Shown one piece after another: positions 23,860-32,381 of a DNA stretch of 32,381 nucleotides (positions are counted from its first letter, which is position 1; every line of letters starts with the position of its first letter). The notes under the pieces are model-generated. The model ran no database searches. It was given only the letters and a program-made list of their open reading frames with translations, and was not told the origin of the DNA. The stretch covers positions 1-32,381 of the forward strand of contig PS015117.1 of assembly GCA_048213135.1 (NCBI GenBank), read 5' to 3'. Both the position numbers and the translations under genes were made by a program. This stretch comes from Reclinomonas americana ATCC 50394. Lineage: Eukaryota > Jakobida > Jakobea > Jakobida.

Positions 23860-24786
23860 NNNNNNNNNNNNNNNNNNNNNNNNNNNNNNNNNNNNNNNNN
23901 NNNNNNNNNNNNNNNNNNNNNNNNNNNNNNNNNNNNNNNNNNNNNNNNNNNNNNNNNNNNNNNNNNNNNNNNNNNNNNNNNNNNNNNNNNNNNNNNNNNN
24001 NNNNNNNNNNNNNNNNNNNNNNNNNNNNNNNNNNNNNNNNNNNNNNNNNNNNNNNNNNNNNNNNNNNNNNNNNNNNNNNNNNNNNNNNNNNNNNNNNNNN
24101 NNNNNNNNNNNNNNNNNNNNNNNNNNNNNNNNNNNNNNNNNNNNNNNNNNNNNNNNNNNNNNNNNNNNNNNNNNNNNNNNNNNNNNNNNNNNNNNNNNNN
24201 NNNNNNNNNNNNNNNNNNNNNNNNNNNNNNNNNNNNNNNNNNNNNNNNNNNNNNNNNNNNNNNNNNNNNNNNNNNNNNNNNNNNNNNNNNNNNNNNNNNN
24301 NNNNNNNNNNNNNNNNNNNNNNNNNNNNNNNNNNNNNNNNNNNNNNNNNNNNNNNNNNNNNNNNNNNNNNNNNNNNNNNNNNNNNNNNNNNNNNNNNNNN
24401 NNNNNNNNNNNNNNNNNNNNNNNNNNNNNNNNNNNNNNNNNNNNNNNNNNNNNNNNNNNNNNNNNNNNNNNNNNNNNNNNNNNNNNNNNNNNNNNNNNNN
24501 NNNNNNNNNNNNNNNNNNNNNNNNNNNNNNNNNNNNNNNNNNNNNNNNNNNNNNNNNNNNNNNNNNNNNNNNNNNNNNNNNNNNNNNNNNNNNNNNNNNN
24601 NNNNNNNNNNNNNNNNNNNNNNNNNNNNNNNNNNNNNNNNNNNNNNNNNNNNNNNNNNNNNNNNNNNNNNNNNNNNNNNNNNNNNNNNNNNNNNNNNNNN
24701 NNNNNNNNNNNNNNNNNNNNNNNNNNNNNNNNNNNNNNNNNNNNNNNNNNNNNNNNNNNNNNNNNNNNNNNNNNNNNNNNNNNNNN
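23860..24786. other. Assembly gap (927 N)
   Basis: Undetermined bases between repeat copy 1 and the sequence upstream of the dioxygenase gene. It may hold another repeat copy or a gene belonging to copy 1. Confidence 0.99.
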
Positions 24787-24858
24787 AACTCGTCGAAGCT
24801 GGGTGTGCTGCAGTAGCGACGCGATGGTTCTAGTTGCCCTGAGGCTGCGGCGCAGCTG

Positions 24859-24966
24859 CAAACACATAATTACTTATCCAACAGTCATCTTCCCTTTCAC
24901 CACACATGTACACTCCTGTATCCGGATCCATTGTCATCTTCGAATTCCTTTTCAGGAGACAAGGAC
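24859..24966 (+). repeat. Dispersed repeat, copy 2 (short)
   Basis: CAAACACATAATTACTTxTCC followed by AACAGTCATCTTCCCTT is almost identical to copy 1 (23734-23772). About 50 nt later a second TGTCATCTTC..CTTTTCAGGAGACAA segment echoes the acceptor-like end of the other copies. It sits about 130 nt upstream of the dioxygenase start codon. Confidence 0.7.
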
Positions 24967-25094
24967 TGCATAAGTACGACTTGTTGACGATCATGGCCAT
25001 TGTGTATTCCTCAGTGACGTCGACGTCGGTGTGTGAGTCCTGCTTCCACCCCTACCCTTACACAACAATTTTTCTCGTCATTTGCGCGCACACG

Positions 25095-26780
25095 ATGCAC
25101 AGACGTGGCTCTGAATTCGAAGAGATTGTTGCTGATCTTTCAAACTTCCTGGCGAAACCGATGGCACCCTTCGCCGTCTCCGGCTCGTTCCACCACACCG
25201 CGCCGCTCGTGCTCAGTCACGTGCAGTCGGGTATGGTGATCTCACTCGGCCAGTCCACCGAGGCCCAGCTGCAGCTGGAGGCCTTCTTCCAGCTGTGTCG
25301 ACCCGCCGGCTTTGGTCGTGGCACCGAGACGGTGTTTGACCCCACCGTGCGCCGCGCCGGGGCAATGGACGCCAACACCGAGTTCATCACCAACTTCAAC
25401 CTCTCCAGTCAGCCACCGCAGCAGATGATGAACGCGGTGGCGACCTTGCTGCGCCCACAGGCGGCCCCCTACACCATCTCGGCCGAACTGTATCGCCTGA
25501 ACGTGTATGGCGAGGGCGACTTTTTCAGCGCGCATCGCGACACGCCGGACTCGGAAGACATGTTTGGATCGCTGGTGGTGTGCCTGCCGTCGGCCTTCAC
25601 CGGCGGTGAGTTGCGGCTGCGTGCGGCCACCGGCACCATGGTGGTCGACTGGGCGCCACAGTCGACCACTGCCGGGCTGGTGCAGTGGACGGCGTTCTAT
25701 GGCGACACGGAGCACGAAATTTCGTCGGTGACGAGTGGACGCCGCCTCACTCTCACCTATCGGCTGTACGACAGGCCCTCCCGGAAGATCAGAGAGACGG
25801 CGGCGACGGCGGCGGCGGCGACGGTGCCGGCGAGCGTGCCCTCCTCACTGCACGTGTCGTCGGCGCCGGCCGATATCGATGGCCATATGCATGGTGAGGC
25901 AGCAGATCCCACAGCCGGATCCGGATCTGGATCCGGATCAGGGACGTCTGCGAGCGTTGGCAGCAGTGCTGCCGCCGGCGCCGTGCAACGCGCCGCAGTG
26001 GAGACGTCGACCGGTACCTCTCAGTCCGCCGACTTGGCGAAAATGCTGCGGACGTATTGCCAGCTGATACTTCACAAGTTCGAAGGCAAGGAATGGCTGG
26101 TATATCACTGCCAGCACTTGTACGGCATTGGTGGCAAGGCAGGCGGGCCGTTGCCTGCACCGGAGCAGCTCAAGGGCAACGACGGCCTGATGTTCTTGGC
26201 GATGCAGACGCTGCTGCTGCAGAGCTCGAGCACCACTGCGAGTGCTGGCGATGTGCGCATTTGTCGCAAAGTGACGCTTCCTCTGGAAGCTGTCGGCCGC
26301 ACCAGAAAGGACAGATTTTACAGCTGGCACATGCGCAAAGAGGCCGACGCCCCGCGGCCGGAAAGCGAGCGGCAGCATATGCTTGAGGGCTTCGTCTCGC
26401 ACTTTCCGCAGGCACAGCAGCACTACCTCGTGCAGGCTGGCCTGCGTGCCGTGCGTGATCAGTTCGGCGAAGAGTACGAAGGCGGCGAGCTCGAGGATGA
26501 GGATCCGGACGTCGACGATGGCATCTATGACACCGTTTCGGCTGGCTTGGACGTGGACTTGGTCGCGACGTGCACCGACGACTTGAGAGGTTATCGCTCG
26601 TCGTACTACGGGCGACCGTCGAACGTCCTCACGATCGGCCACAGAAATGTTGAGTTCCAGCGGAGCTGTGCCTTCGACACCGGCAACGACGGAGGCAGTG
26701 TGGACCACTTCTACGAGTACGTTGTGCTCGTAATGCCGCTGTCGAAGGATGTGTTTGGCGAGCAGTCGACGCCGCAGTGA
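25095..26780 (+). CDS. Fe(II)/2-oxoglutarate-dependent dioxygenase (P4H-like), intronless
   Basis: 561 residues from the ATG at 25095. The frame stays open 189 nt further up, but those codons look non-coding and overlap the dispersed repeat. The double-stranded beta-helix core carries H147-R-D149 (codon 147 at 25533) and H207 in DTEHEI as iron ligands. R217 in TSGRRLTLTY probably binds the 2-oxoglutarate carboxylate. Around them are ELYRLNVYGEGDFF and GSLVVCLPSAFTGGELRL, typical of the fungal/protist 'Fe2OG dioxygenase' group related to prolyl 4-hydroxylase. The substrate is unknown. A Gly-Ser/Ala linker (near 25915-26000) separates the core from a C-terminal region I do not recognise, which has an acidic stretch. 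No signal peptide or membrane segment is evident. The lack of introns is striking between intron-rich neighbours. Confidence 0.88.
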   Translation: MHRRGSEFEEIVADLSNFLAKPMAPFAVSGSFHHTAPLVLSHVQSGMVISLGQSTEAQLQLEAFFQLCRPAGFGRGTETVFDPTVRRAGAMDANTEFITNFNLSSQPPQQMMNAVATLLRPQAAPYTISAELYRLNVYGEGDFFSAHRDTPDSEDMFGSLVVCLPSAFTGGELRLRAATGTMVVDWAPQSTTAGLVQWTAFYGDTEHEISSVTSGRRLTLTYRLYDRPSRKIRETAATAAAATVPASVPSSLHVSSAPADIDGHMHGEAADPTAGSGSGSGSGTSASVGSSAAAGAVQRAAVETSTGTSQSADLAKMLRTYCQLILHKFEGKEWLVYHCQHLYGIGGKAGGPLPAPEQLKGNDGLMFLAMQTLLLQSSSTTASAGDVRICRKVTLPLEAVGRTRKDRFYSWHMRKEADAPRPESERQHMLEGFVSHFPQAQQHYLVQAGLRAVRDQFGEEYEGGELEDEDPDVDDGIYDTVSAGLDVDLVATCTDDLRGYRSSYYGRPSNVLTIGHRNVEFQRSCAFDTGNDGGSVDHFYEYVVLVMPLSKDVFGEQSTPQ

Positions 26781-26968
26781 TGGCATTCTGATTTTGGAAC
26801 GTCTTCCGTATATATTTCGTGTTGTTTTTTGACTGTGAGTTTTTAATGGGACTCTCTAGCTCTCCTGAGTGAAACCCTTTTCTCATGGTTCATCTCGAGT
26901 GAGATACATGCGCAGCGGTGAAGATCGCAGTTCTCGACTTGTTCGGATCTGGATCCGAGAGCGAACAA
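26781..26968 (+). other. 3' flank of the dioxygenase gene
   Basis: AT-rich sequence with a T6 run follows the TGA, presumably 3' UTR. No AATAAA is seen. The palindrome-rich GGATCTGGATCC segment near 26945 resembles the GGATCCGGATC repeats in the coding linker and at 24920 and 27271. Confidence 0.4.
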
Positions 26969-27256
26969 AACAAAACACTTCACCACATTCCAGTAATGCG
27001 ATAAGCGCCTACAAATATCTTGCCGACAATGACCTTGGCACACCAACAATATACAAACACATATATAGATAATCTTTTTCAACAGTCATCTTACCTTTCA
27101 GGAGGCAAAGCCCACCAAACGCGTGTTGGCCTCGAGAGGATTTCGTGGCGCAGCGCAAACAAATACGAAAATGCAAAAAGTCCTTGTTTTGACGAACGCG
27201 CAACAGCACATTCTCCTCCATACTATATACCCAGCACCACTCAAGAGACGTCGACG
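26969..27256 (+). repeat. Dispersed repeat, copy 3
   Basis: Homologous to copy 1 (23641-23858), same orientation, 3.3 kb away. The shared coding-looking stretch here reads EAKPTKRVLASRGFRGA. It then has about 75 extra nt before the shared GACGTCGACG. Half of the substitutions between the two copies in that stretch are silent. It ends about 220 nt before the start codon of the protease gene. Confidence 0.85.
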
Positions 27257-27475
27257 GCGCATGCAAGCGAGCTGGATCCGGATCCTGGGGCGAGCAGAAA
27301 AACGTCGCACTCCACTGACTCTCAACACGCAACGCATGATCATCGAGCAGCAGACACCAAACGTACGCCGAACACACTCACTCTTCTCCGAAATACCCAC
27401 GCACTTTAGTTGCATTTTGGAAGTTGTCCACACGACACGTCCTGTATACAGCACTTCATTCTCTGTTGGCAAAGC

Positions 27476-29704
27476 ATGAGCTCTCCAGAACGCAAACGCC
27501 GTCGCCTCTCACCCGCCACCATCACCAACAGTCTTCCACGCGAGCAGGAATCAAGAAAGCAGGAAGAGGAGGACGAGGAGGAACAGAGAGCATCCTCACC
27601 TCTCATCGACCTCGTGCTCAACAAGAGTCACTCGGGCGGTACTCTGTGCGACGGTGATACCCGGTCGACATCGACTGCGTCCAGAGCAAGACAGCGGCGT
27701 GGGATGAGACGACACGTGGCAGGCGGCAGTGCGGAAAGTTGAGTTGGATCACTCTCTACTCTTCTTCTTCTTTTCTCTCCTCTTCCCCTCTCTTCTCTTC
27801 TCATCTCTGTTCACTCTTTGCTTCTCCTCGGTTCTCTTCGCGGTTCTCTTCTCTCATCATCTCTTCTCTTCGCCTCTCTTCTCTCTCTCTCTCTCTTTCA
27901 TCTCTTCTCTCTCTCTTCATCCCATCCACTCTCCTTCTTTTCTCTTCTCTTCTCTTGTTCTCTTGTCTTCTCATTCTCATCTCTTGTCATCTCGTCTGCT
28001 CCCCTCCGTAACTCCCTGTTGTCTCCTCTCCTTTATCTCTTCTCTTGTCTTGTCTCCTCTTCTCTCCTCATCTCATCTTTTCTCTTCTCTCATCTCCTCT
28101 CATCCCTTAACTACACATCTCATTCTTTCTCATTTCGCTTCTCGTCTCTCCTCTCTTCTCTTCTTCTCACTTCTTCTCTTCTCCTCCTCTCGTCTTCTCT
28201 CTCCTCTCTCCCCTTCCCTTCCCTTTCTTATCTTCATCTCTCTCTTCTTCTCTCATCTTCTCTTCCCTTCTCATTCTCCTCTTCCCGGCTCTTGTCTCCC
28301 CGTCTCATTCTCTTCTCCTCTCTCTCCTCTCGTCTTCTCCCTCCTCTCATCCCTTCACTTCCCTTCCTTCTCTTCTCCTCTCTCGTCTTCTCTCTCGTCT
28401 TCTCTCATCTTCTCTCTATTCTTCTCTCATCTTCTTCCATTCTCTCCTCCTCACCTCTCTATCATCTCTTCTCTTCTTCTCACTTCTTCTCTTCCCTTCT
28501 CCTCCTCCTCCTCCTCCTCCCCCTCGCAGACCCCATCAGCCTCGACGACGACGACGGCGGCGGCGGCGACGACGCACAAGGCGACGTGGTGGCGGCACTG
28601 GCCGACGTCGAGAGCACCGCCTCCTTCCCATTCCTCGACCTGGAGGACGACGATGACGACGCGCGATTGGCCGCCGAGCTGCAGCGACAAGAGGACGAGG
28701 CGTATGCGCGACAGTTGGCGGCTGCGGAGAGTGAGCCTGTTGCGGTGTTGGATATCACGGGTGATGAGGAGCGAGAGGTCGACAGGGCGAGCGCGCCCGC
28801 GGCGGCCTTGGTGTCGACGTCGGCGGTGCTGACTCCGTGGTTGCTGGAGGCGCCCCTGTGTACGGTGCACATTCCGTCGGCGACGCAGCGAGATACAGGG
28901 CCGACGTGTGGCTGGTGGTGCGTCTTCAATGCCAAGGCCTTGCAGGAGTATTTGCAGGCGCAGTGGGCGCAGGGTGGAGGTGAATTGGTGGCGGCCGAGG
29001 TGCGCAAGAGGGCGGAGGAGCTGTTTCGCGGTGGCCGAGGTGAGGTGGGGGAAGGGAGTAGGAAAAGTAAGCAAGTGGTGTGGATTTTGTGCTCATCATT
29101 CTGCTGCAAAGGACCCTCTCGCGCCCCGCGTGGCACGCTGCTCACCGACGAAGTGCAGCACTTGGCGTTTTCGTGCGACCTGCACAATTGCAGCATTGTG
29201 GGTGCCGCCGACGACGCAGTGAGCAGCCCCGTGGCGTTTCTCATGATTCCCAACTTGCGCGTCTCGAAGGCCGAGGCTACGGCCGCCACGAATCGCTCGC
29301 TGACAGAGCGGCAGCGGCAGGCGGCGCATGCGGCTCTACTTGCCAAGCACACGCCGCAAGTGATGCAGCGCCTGACCACGGGGCTGATTGCTGCGGCGGC
29401 CGTCGAGCGCACGCCTGTTCTGCACCACTTTGTGTGCTACCTGCACACGCTACGTCACTGGATTCTCGTGTCGGCCGTCGTGCATCCGAGTGGGCGTGTG
29501 GACTTGATCTTGCTGGACTCGCTGAATGGAGCGTATTCGCCGCATTCGGCGGTGGGCCTTGAGGTGCGCCGTGTGGTGCAGTTTGTGCGGCGCTATCTCC
29601 CAGTGTGCCAGGTGAATGGCGCGTCGGTGTTTGCTGGCAGCGAGTCGGTGGTGTTGTCTGACTGTGAGTGCAGACGCGGTGAGATGACCACACGTGCCGG
29701 GTGA
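27476..29704 (+). CDS. Putative papain-fold cysteine protease with MIU- and SIM-like motifs
   Basis: Exons 27476-27737, 28530-29039 and 29112-29704 give 454 residues with consistent phases. The N-terminus has a nuclear-localisation-like ERKRRRLSP and a Glu-rich stretch. SUMO-interaction-like motifs follow: SPLIDLVL, NPISLDDDD and VAVLDITGDEE. Residues about 129-152 (DDARLAAELQRQEDEA) fit the MIU ubiquitin-binding helix. The catalytic-like region has Q207 seven residues before C214 in GPTCGWWC, H373 in LRHWILVS and D393 in LLDSLN. This is the Cys-His-Asp order of papain-fold ubiquitin proteases, and QxxxGPxC resembles the MINDY family as I recall it. A deubiquitinase or SUMO-linked protease in the nucleus is inferred, not shown. 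A strong GTGAGTG donor at 29665 could give another C-terminus. I do not recognise an exact family. Confidence 0.62.
27738..28529 (+). other. CT-rich intron of the protease gene (792 nt)
   Basis: Donor GTTGAG and acceptor CTCGCAG. Almost entirely TCTTC/CTCTT-type pyrimidine sequence on the sense strand. The long open frame through it is an artefact; the phase-1 junction to exon 2 was used instead. Confidence 0.85.
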
Positions 29705-30841
<1,137 letters not shown>

Positions 30842-32381
30842 GTATCTCGTCTTCGCTCCTCATCGCCCACTGGCACCGATCAACAACAACAACAGCAACA
30901 GCAGCAACAGATTGACGATCCTTCGCCTCACAGTCGATCATCGACGACGACTGTGCGATCCTCATTGTCGACTCTTTCGTCGACTGTGTCGTGGCCGTCG
31001 TCTTCATCGTCATTAGTGTCCTCGTCGTCATCATCGTCATCATCATCGTCGTCGTTTGTGAGTGTGACGTCGAGTACGACTGTGGCAACATCGCAATCGT
31101 CGTCTTCGTCGTCGTCGCAGTCGTTGACGCAGGTGCATCGGTTTGCGTTTGTGGCGGATGAGAGTGTGGTGGCGCCGGTGAGTTGGGGGTGAGGGCGAGG
31201 GGAAGGGCGAGGGGAAGGGGGATGGTGGGATTGTTCGTTTGGTTGCGAAGTGAGAGAGGTAGAGGGAGAGAGAGACAGAGAGAGGGAGAGAGAGTCTAAC
31301 GAAGGGTTCATCTCGGTGTGTGAGACTTGTTTGGGGCGTGACTTTTGCGTTTTGTTTTGTCGTGCACGTTCAGAGAGAGAGAGAGGAGGGAGGGAGAGAC
31401 AGCAGAGAGAATGAGTCTTTCTTTGCCAGACAAGGGTTCATCGCGGTGTGTGAGACTGAATTTGAATCGTGTCCTTGTCAAAGAAAGAGAGAAAAAGAGG
31501 AAGTGACTGCGTTGTTTCTTGTGTTGCCAGACAAGGGTTCATCGCGGTGTGTGAGACTCAGTCGGAATCGTGACTTTGCGGTCTGTTTGGTCGTGCAAAC
31601 CCAGAGAGAAAGAGAGAAAAAGAGAGAGCGCGAAAGAGAGAGCGAGAGACAGAGGGAGAGAAAAGACGCAGGGAGACGTACGTTCTGGGCTTGCTAGGCG
31701 AAGAATTCATCGCGGATTGTGAGACTGAGATGAAATCGTGTCCTTGTCAAAGAAAGAGAGAAAAAGAGGAAGAGAGTGCGTTGTTTCTTGTGTTACCAGG
31801 CGACGGGCTCATCGCAGTATGTCGTACAACGTGAGAAACGAGCTTGACTCGTGACTTTGCCTGCTATTTGGTGTGCACATTTAGAGAGACAGAGAGACAG
31901 AGAGTGAGAGTGAGAGTGAGAATGAGTCTAACTTTGCCAGACAAGGGTTCATCTAGGTGTGTGAGACTCGTTTGGAGTCGTGACTTTTGCGTTCAGTTGT
32001 CGTGCACACTCAGAGAGCGAGAGAGTTGTTTTCTTGTGTTGCCAGGCGAACGATTCATCCCGGTGTGCCGTGTTATGCGACTCGCTTTAAATCGTGACTC
32101 TGCGTCTTCTTGGTCGTGCGCTCTTGGAGAGAAGAGAGACTCACTTTCGCCTTCATCTTGAGGCACTTTGCTCTTCCTCTCCTTACCAACCGAAGCGCTT
32201 CTGTGCTCATTTTAGCATTCCTCCCTCCCCTCACTACCACCCTTCCCCTCACTCTCTCTCATTCCTTCCCCTCCCGCAGGACTCCTTCTACGACACGGCC
32301 ATCTCCTCCCTCGTGGAAGACTTCTCCGAAGGCATCAACGGCTGCATCATGACCGTCGGCGCCGCCGCCAGCTCCAAGGCA
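30842..32381 (+). CDS. Kinesin-like motor with degenerate P-loop (partial, runs off the window)
   Basis: Exons 30842-31177 (112 codons) and 32280-32381 (34 codons, cut by the window end) are joined by a 1,102-nt GTGAGT..CCGCAG intron, phase 0. Exon 1 has a Gln run and long Ser-rich stretches, then VHRFAFVADESVVAP, aligning with the kinesin FxFDxVF strand. Exon 2 begins DSFYDTAISSLVEDF and continues EGINGCIMTVGAAASSKA, aligning with the helix, beta strand and P-loop (NGTIFAYGQTGSGKT in normal kinesins). The second Gly and the Thr of GxxxxGKT are Ser and Ala, so ATP binding is doubtful, as in the atypical KIF26/VAB-8 group. The intron falls at the same codon as in the left-hand kinesin (Q|ESFY against P|DSFY). 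The rest of the motor lies outside the window. Confidence 0.75.
31297..32150 (+). repeat. Alternating long/short tandem repeat inside a kinesin-like intron
   Basis: Seven imperfect units start with CCAGACAAGGGTTCATCGCGG-like sequence at about 31297, 31426, 31527, 31694, 31796, 31937 and 32042. Most continue GTGTGTGAGACT, then an (A)ATCGTG(A/T)CxTTG block and a GA-rich spacer. Lengths alternate: 129, 101, 167, 102, 141, 105. Two of the three short units share a TCAAAGAAAGAGAGAAAAAG block, and all three end GTTGTTT(T)CTTGTGTT. The true period is therefore a dimer of roughly 230-270 nt. Confidence 0.85.

Noticed and set aside
24906-25094. Sixty-three extra N-terminal codons for the dioxygenase
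   Set aside because: The sequence overlaps the dispersed repeat, has no domain similarity, and its composition differs from the rest of the gene. A spliced 5' extension cannot be excluded.
27123-27475. Plus-strand open frame downstream of repeat copy 3
   Set aside because: Basic, unrecognised and not conserved in copy 1 beyond KRVLASxGFRGA; treated as repeat rather than a gene.
27818-28529. Ser/Leu/Phe-rich extension of the protease reading frame upstream of 28530
   Set aside because: It is a TCTTC tract with a good acceptor at its end; the exon at 27476-27737 joins in phase and gives a sensible N-terminus.

Overview
This is nuclear DNA from an intron-rich eukaryote, most likely a protist; I cannot assign the lineage. 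The signs are dense short GT-AG introns (31 of 44 confidently placed introns in the two large genes are 57-83 nt), eukaryote-only families (kinesins, a DDB1-like protein) and abundant microsatellites. Assembly gaps lie at 1134-1436, 12233-12252, 22437-22936 and 23860-24786.

Layout: (1) 243-617, minus strand: two exons of a kinesin motor with an intact P-loop. (2) 1834-12631, plus strand: the C-terminal end of a kinesin motor followed by about 2,200 residues of mostly coiled coil. The middle of the tail is an array of eleven units of exactly 63 residues. (3) 12680-23174, minus strand: a DDB1-like protein of the MMS1_N/CPSF_A family in at least 25 exons, convergent with the kinesin. One exon appears lost in the 500-nt gap. 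(4) 23175-25094: intergenic DNA with a gap and copies of a dispersed repeat. (5) 25095-26780, plus: an intronless Fe(II)/2-oxoglutarate dioxygenase. (6) 27476-29704, plus: a three-exon putative papain-fold cysteine protease with ubiquitin- and SUMO-binding-like motifs. (7) 29705-32381, plus: repeat-rich DNA, then the start of another kinesin-like motor with a degenerate P-loop. It has an intron at the same place as the left-hand kinesin.

Exon models were built by hand. Each junction was tested for GT..AG ends, codon phase, family alignment from memory and, in the kinesin tail, the 63-residue register. The DDB1 exons from 12680 to 21419 sum to 4,041 nt, an exact multiple of three. This exercise exposed a recurrent unusual 5' splice site, GTTGCG, at 9 of 44 introns in two unrelated genes.

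No operon-like logic links the genes. The themes are microtubule motors and ubiquitin biology (DDB1-like adaptor, candidate deubiquitinase), but their adjacency is probably incidental. The strongest leads are the GTTGCG splice-site class, the 63-residue coiled-coil array, the candidate ubiquitin/SUMO protease, the degenerate-P-loop kinesin, and the repeat that flanks the intronless dioxygenase.
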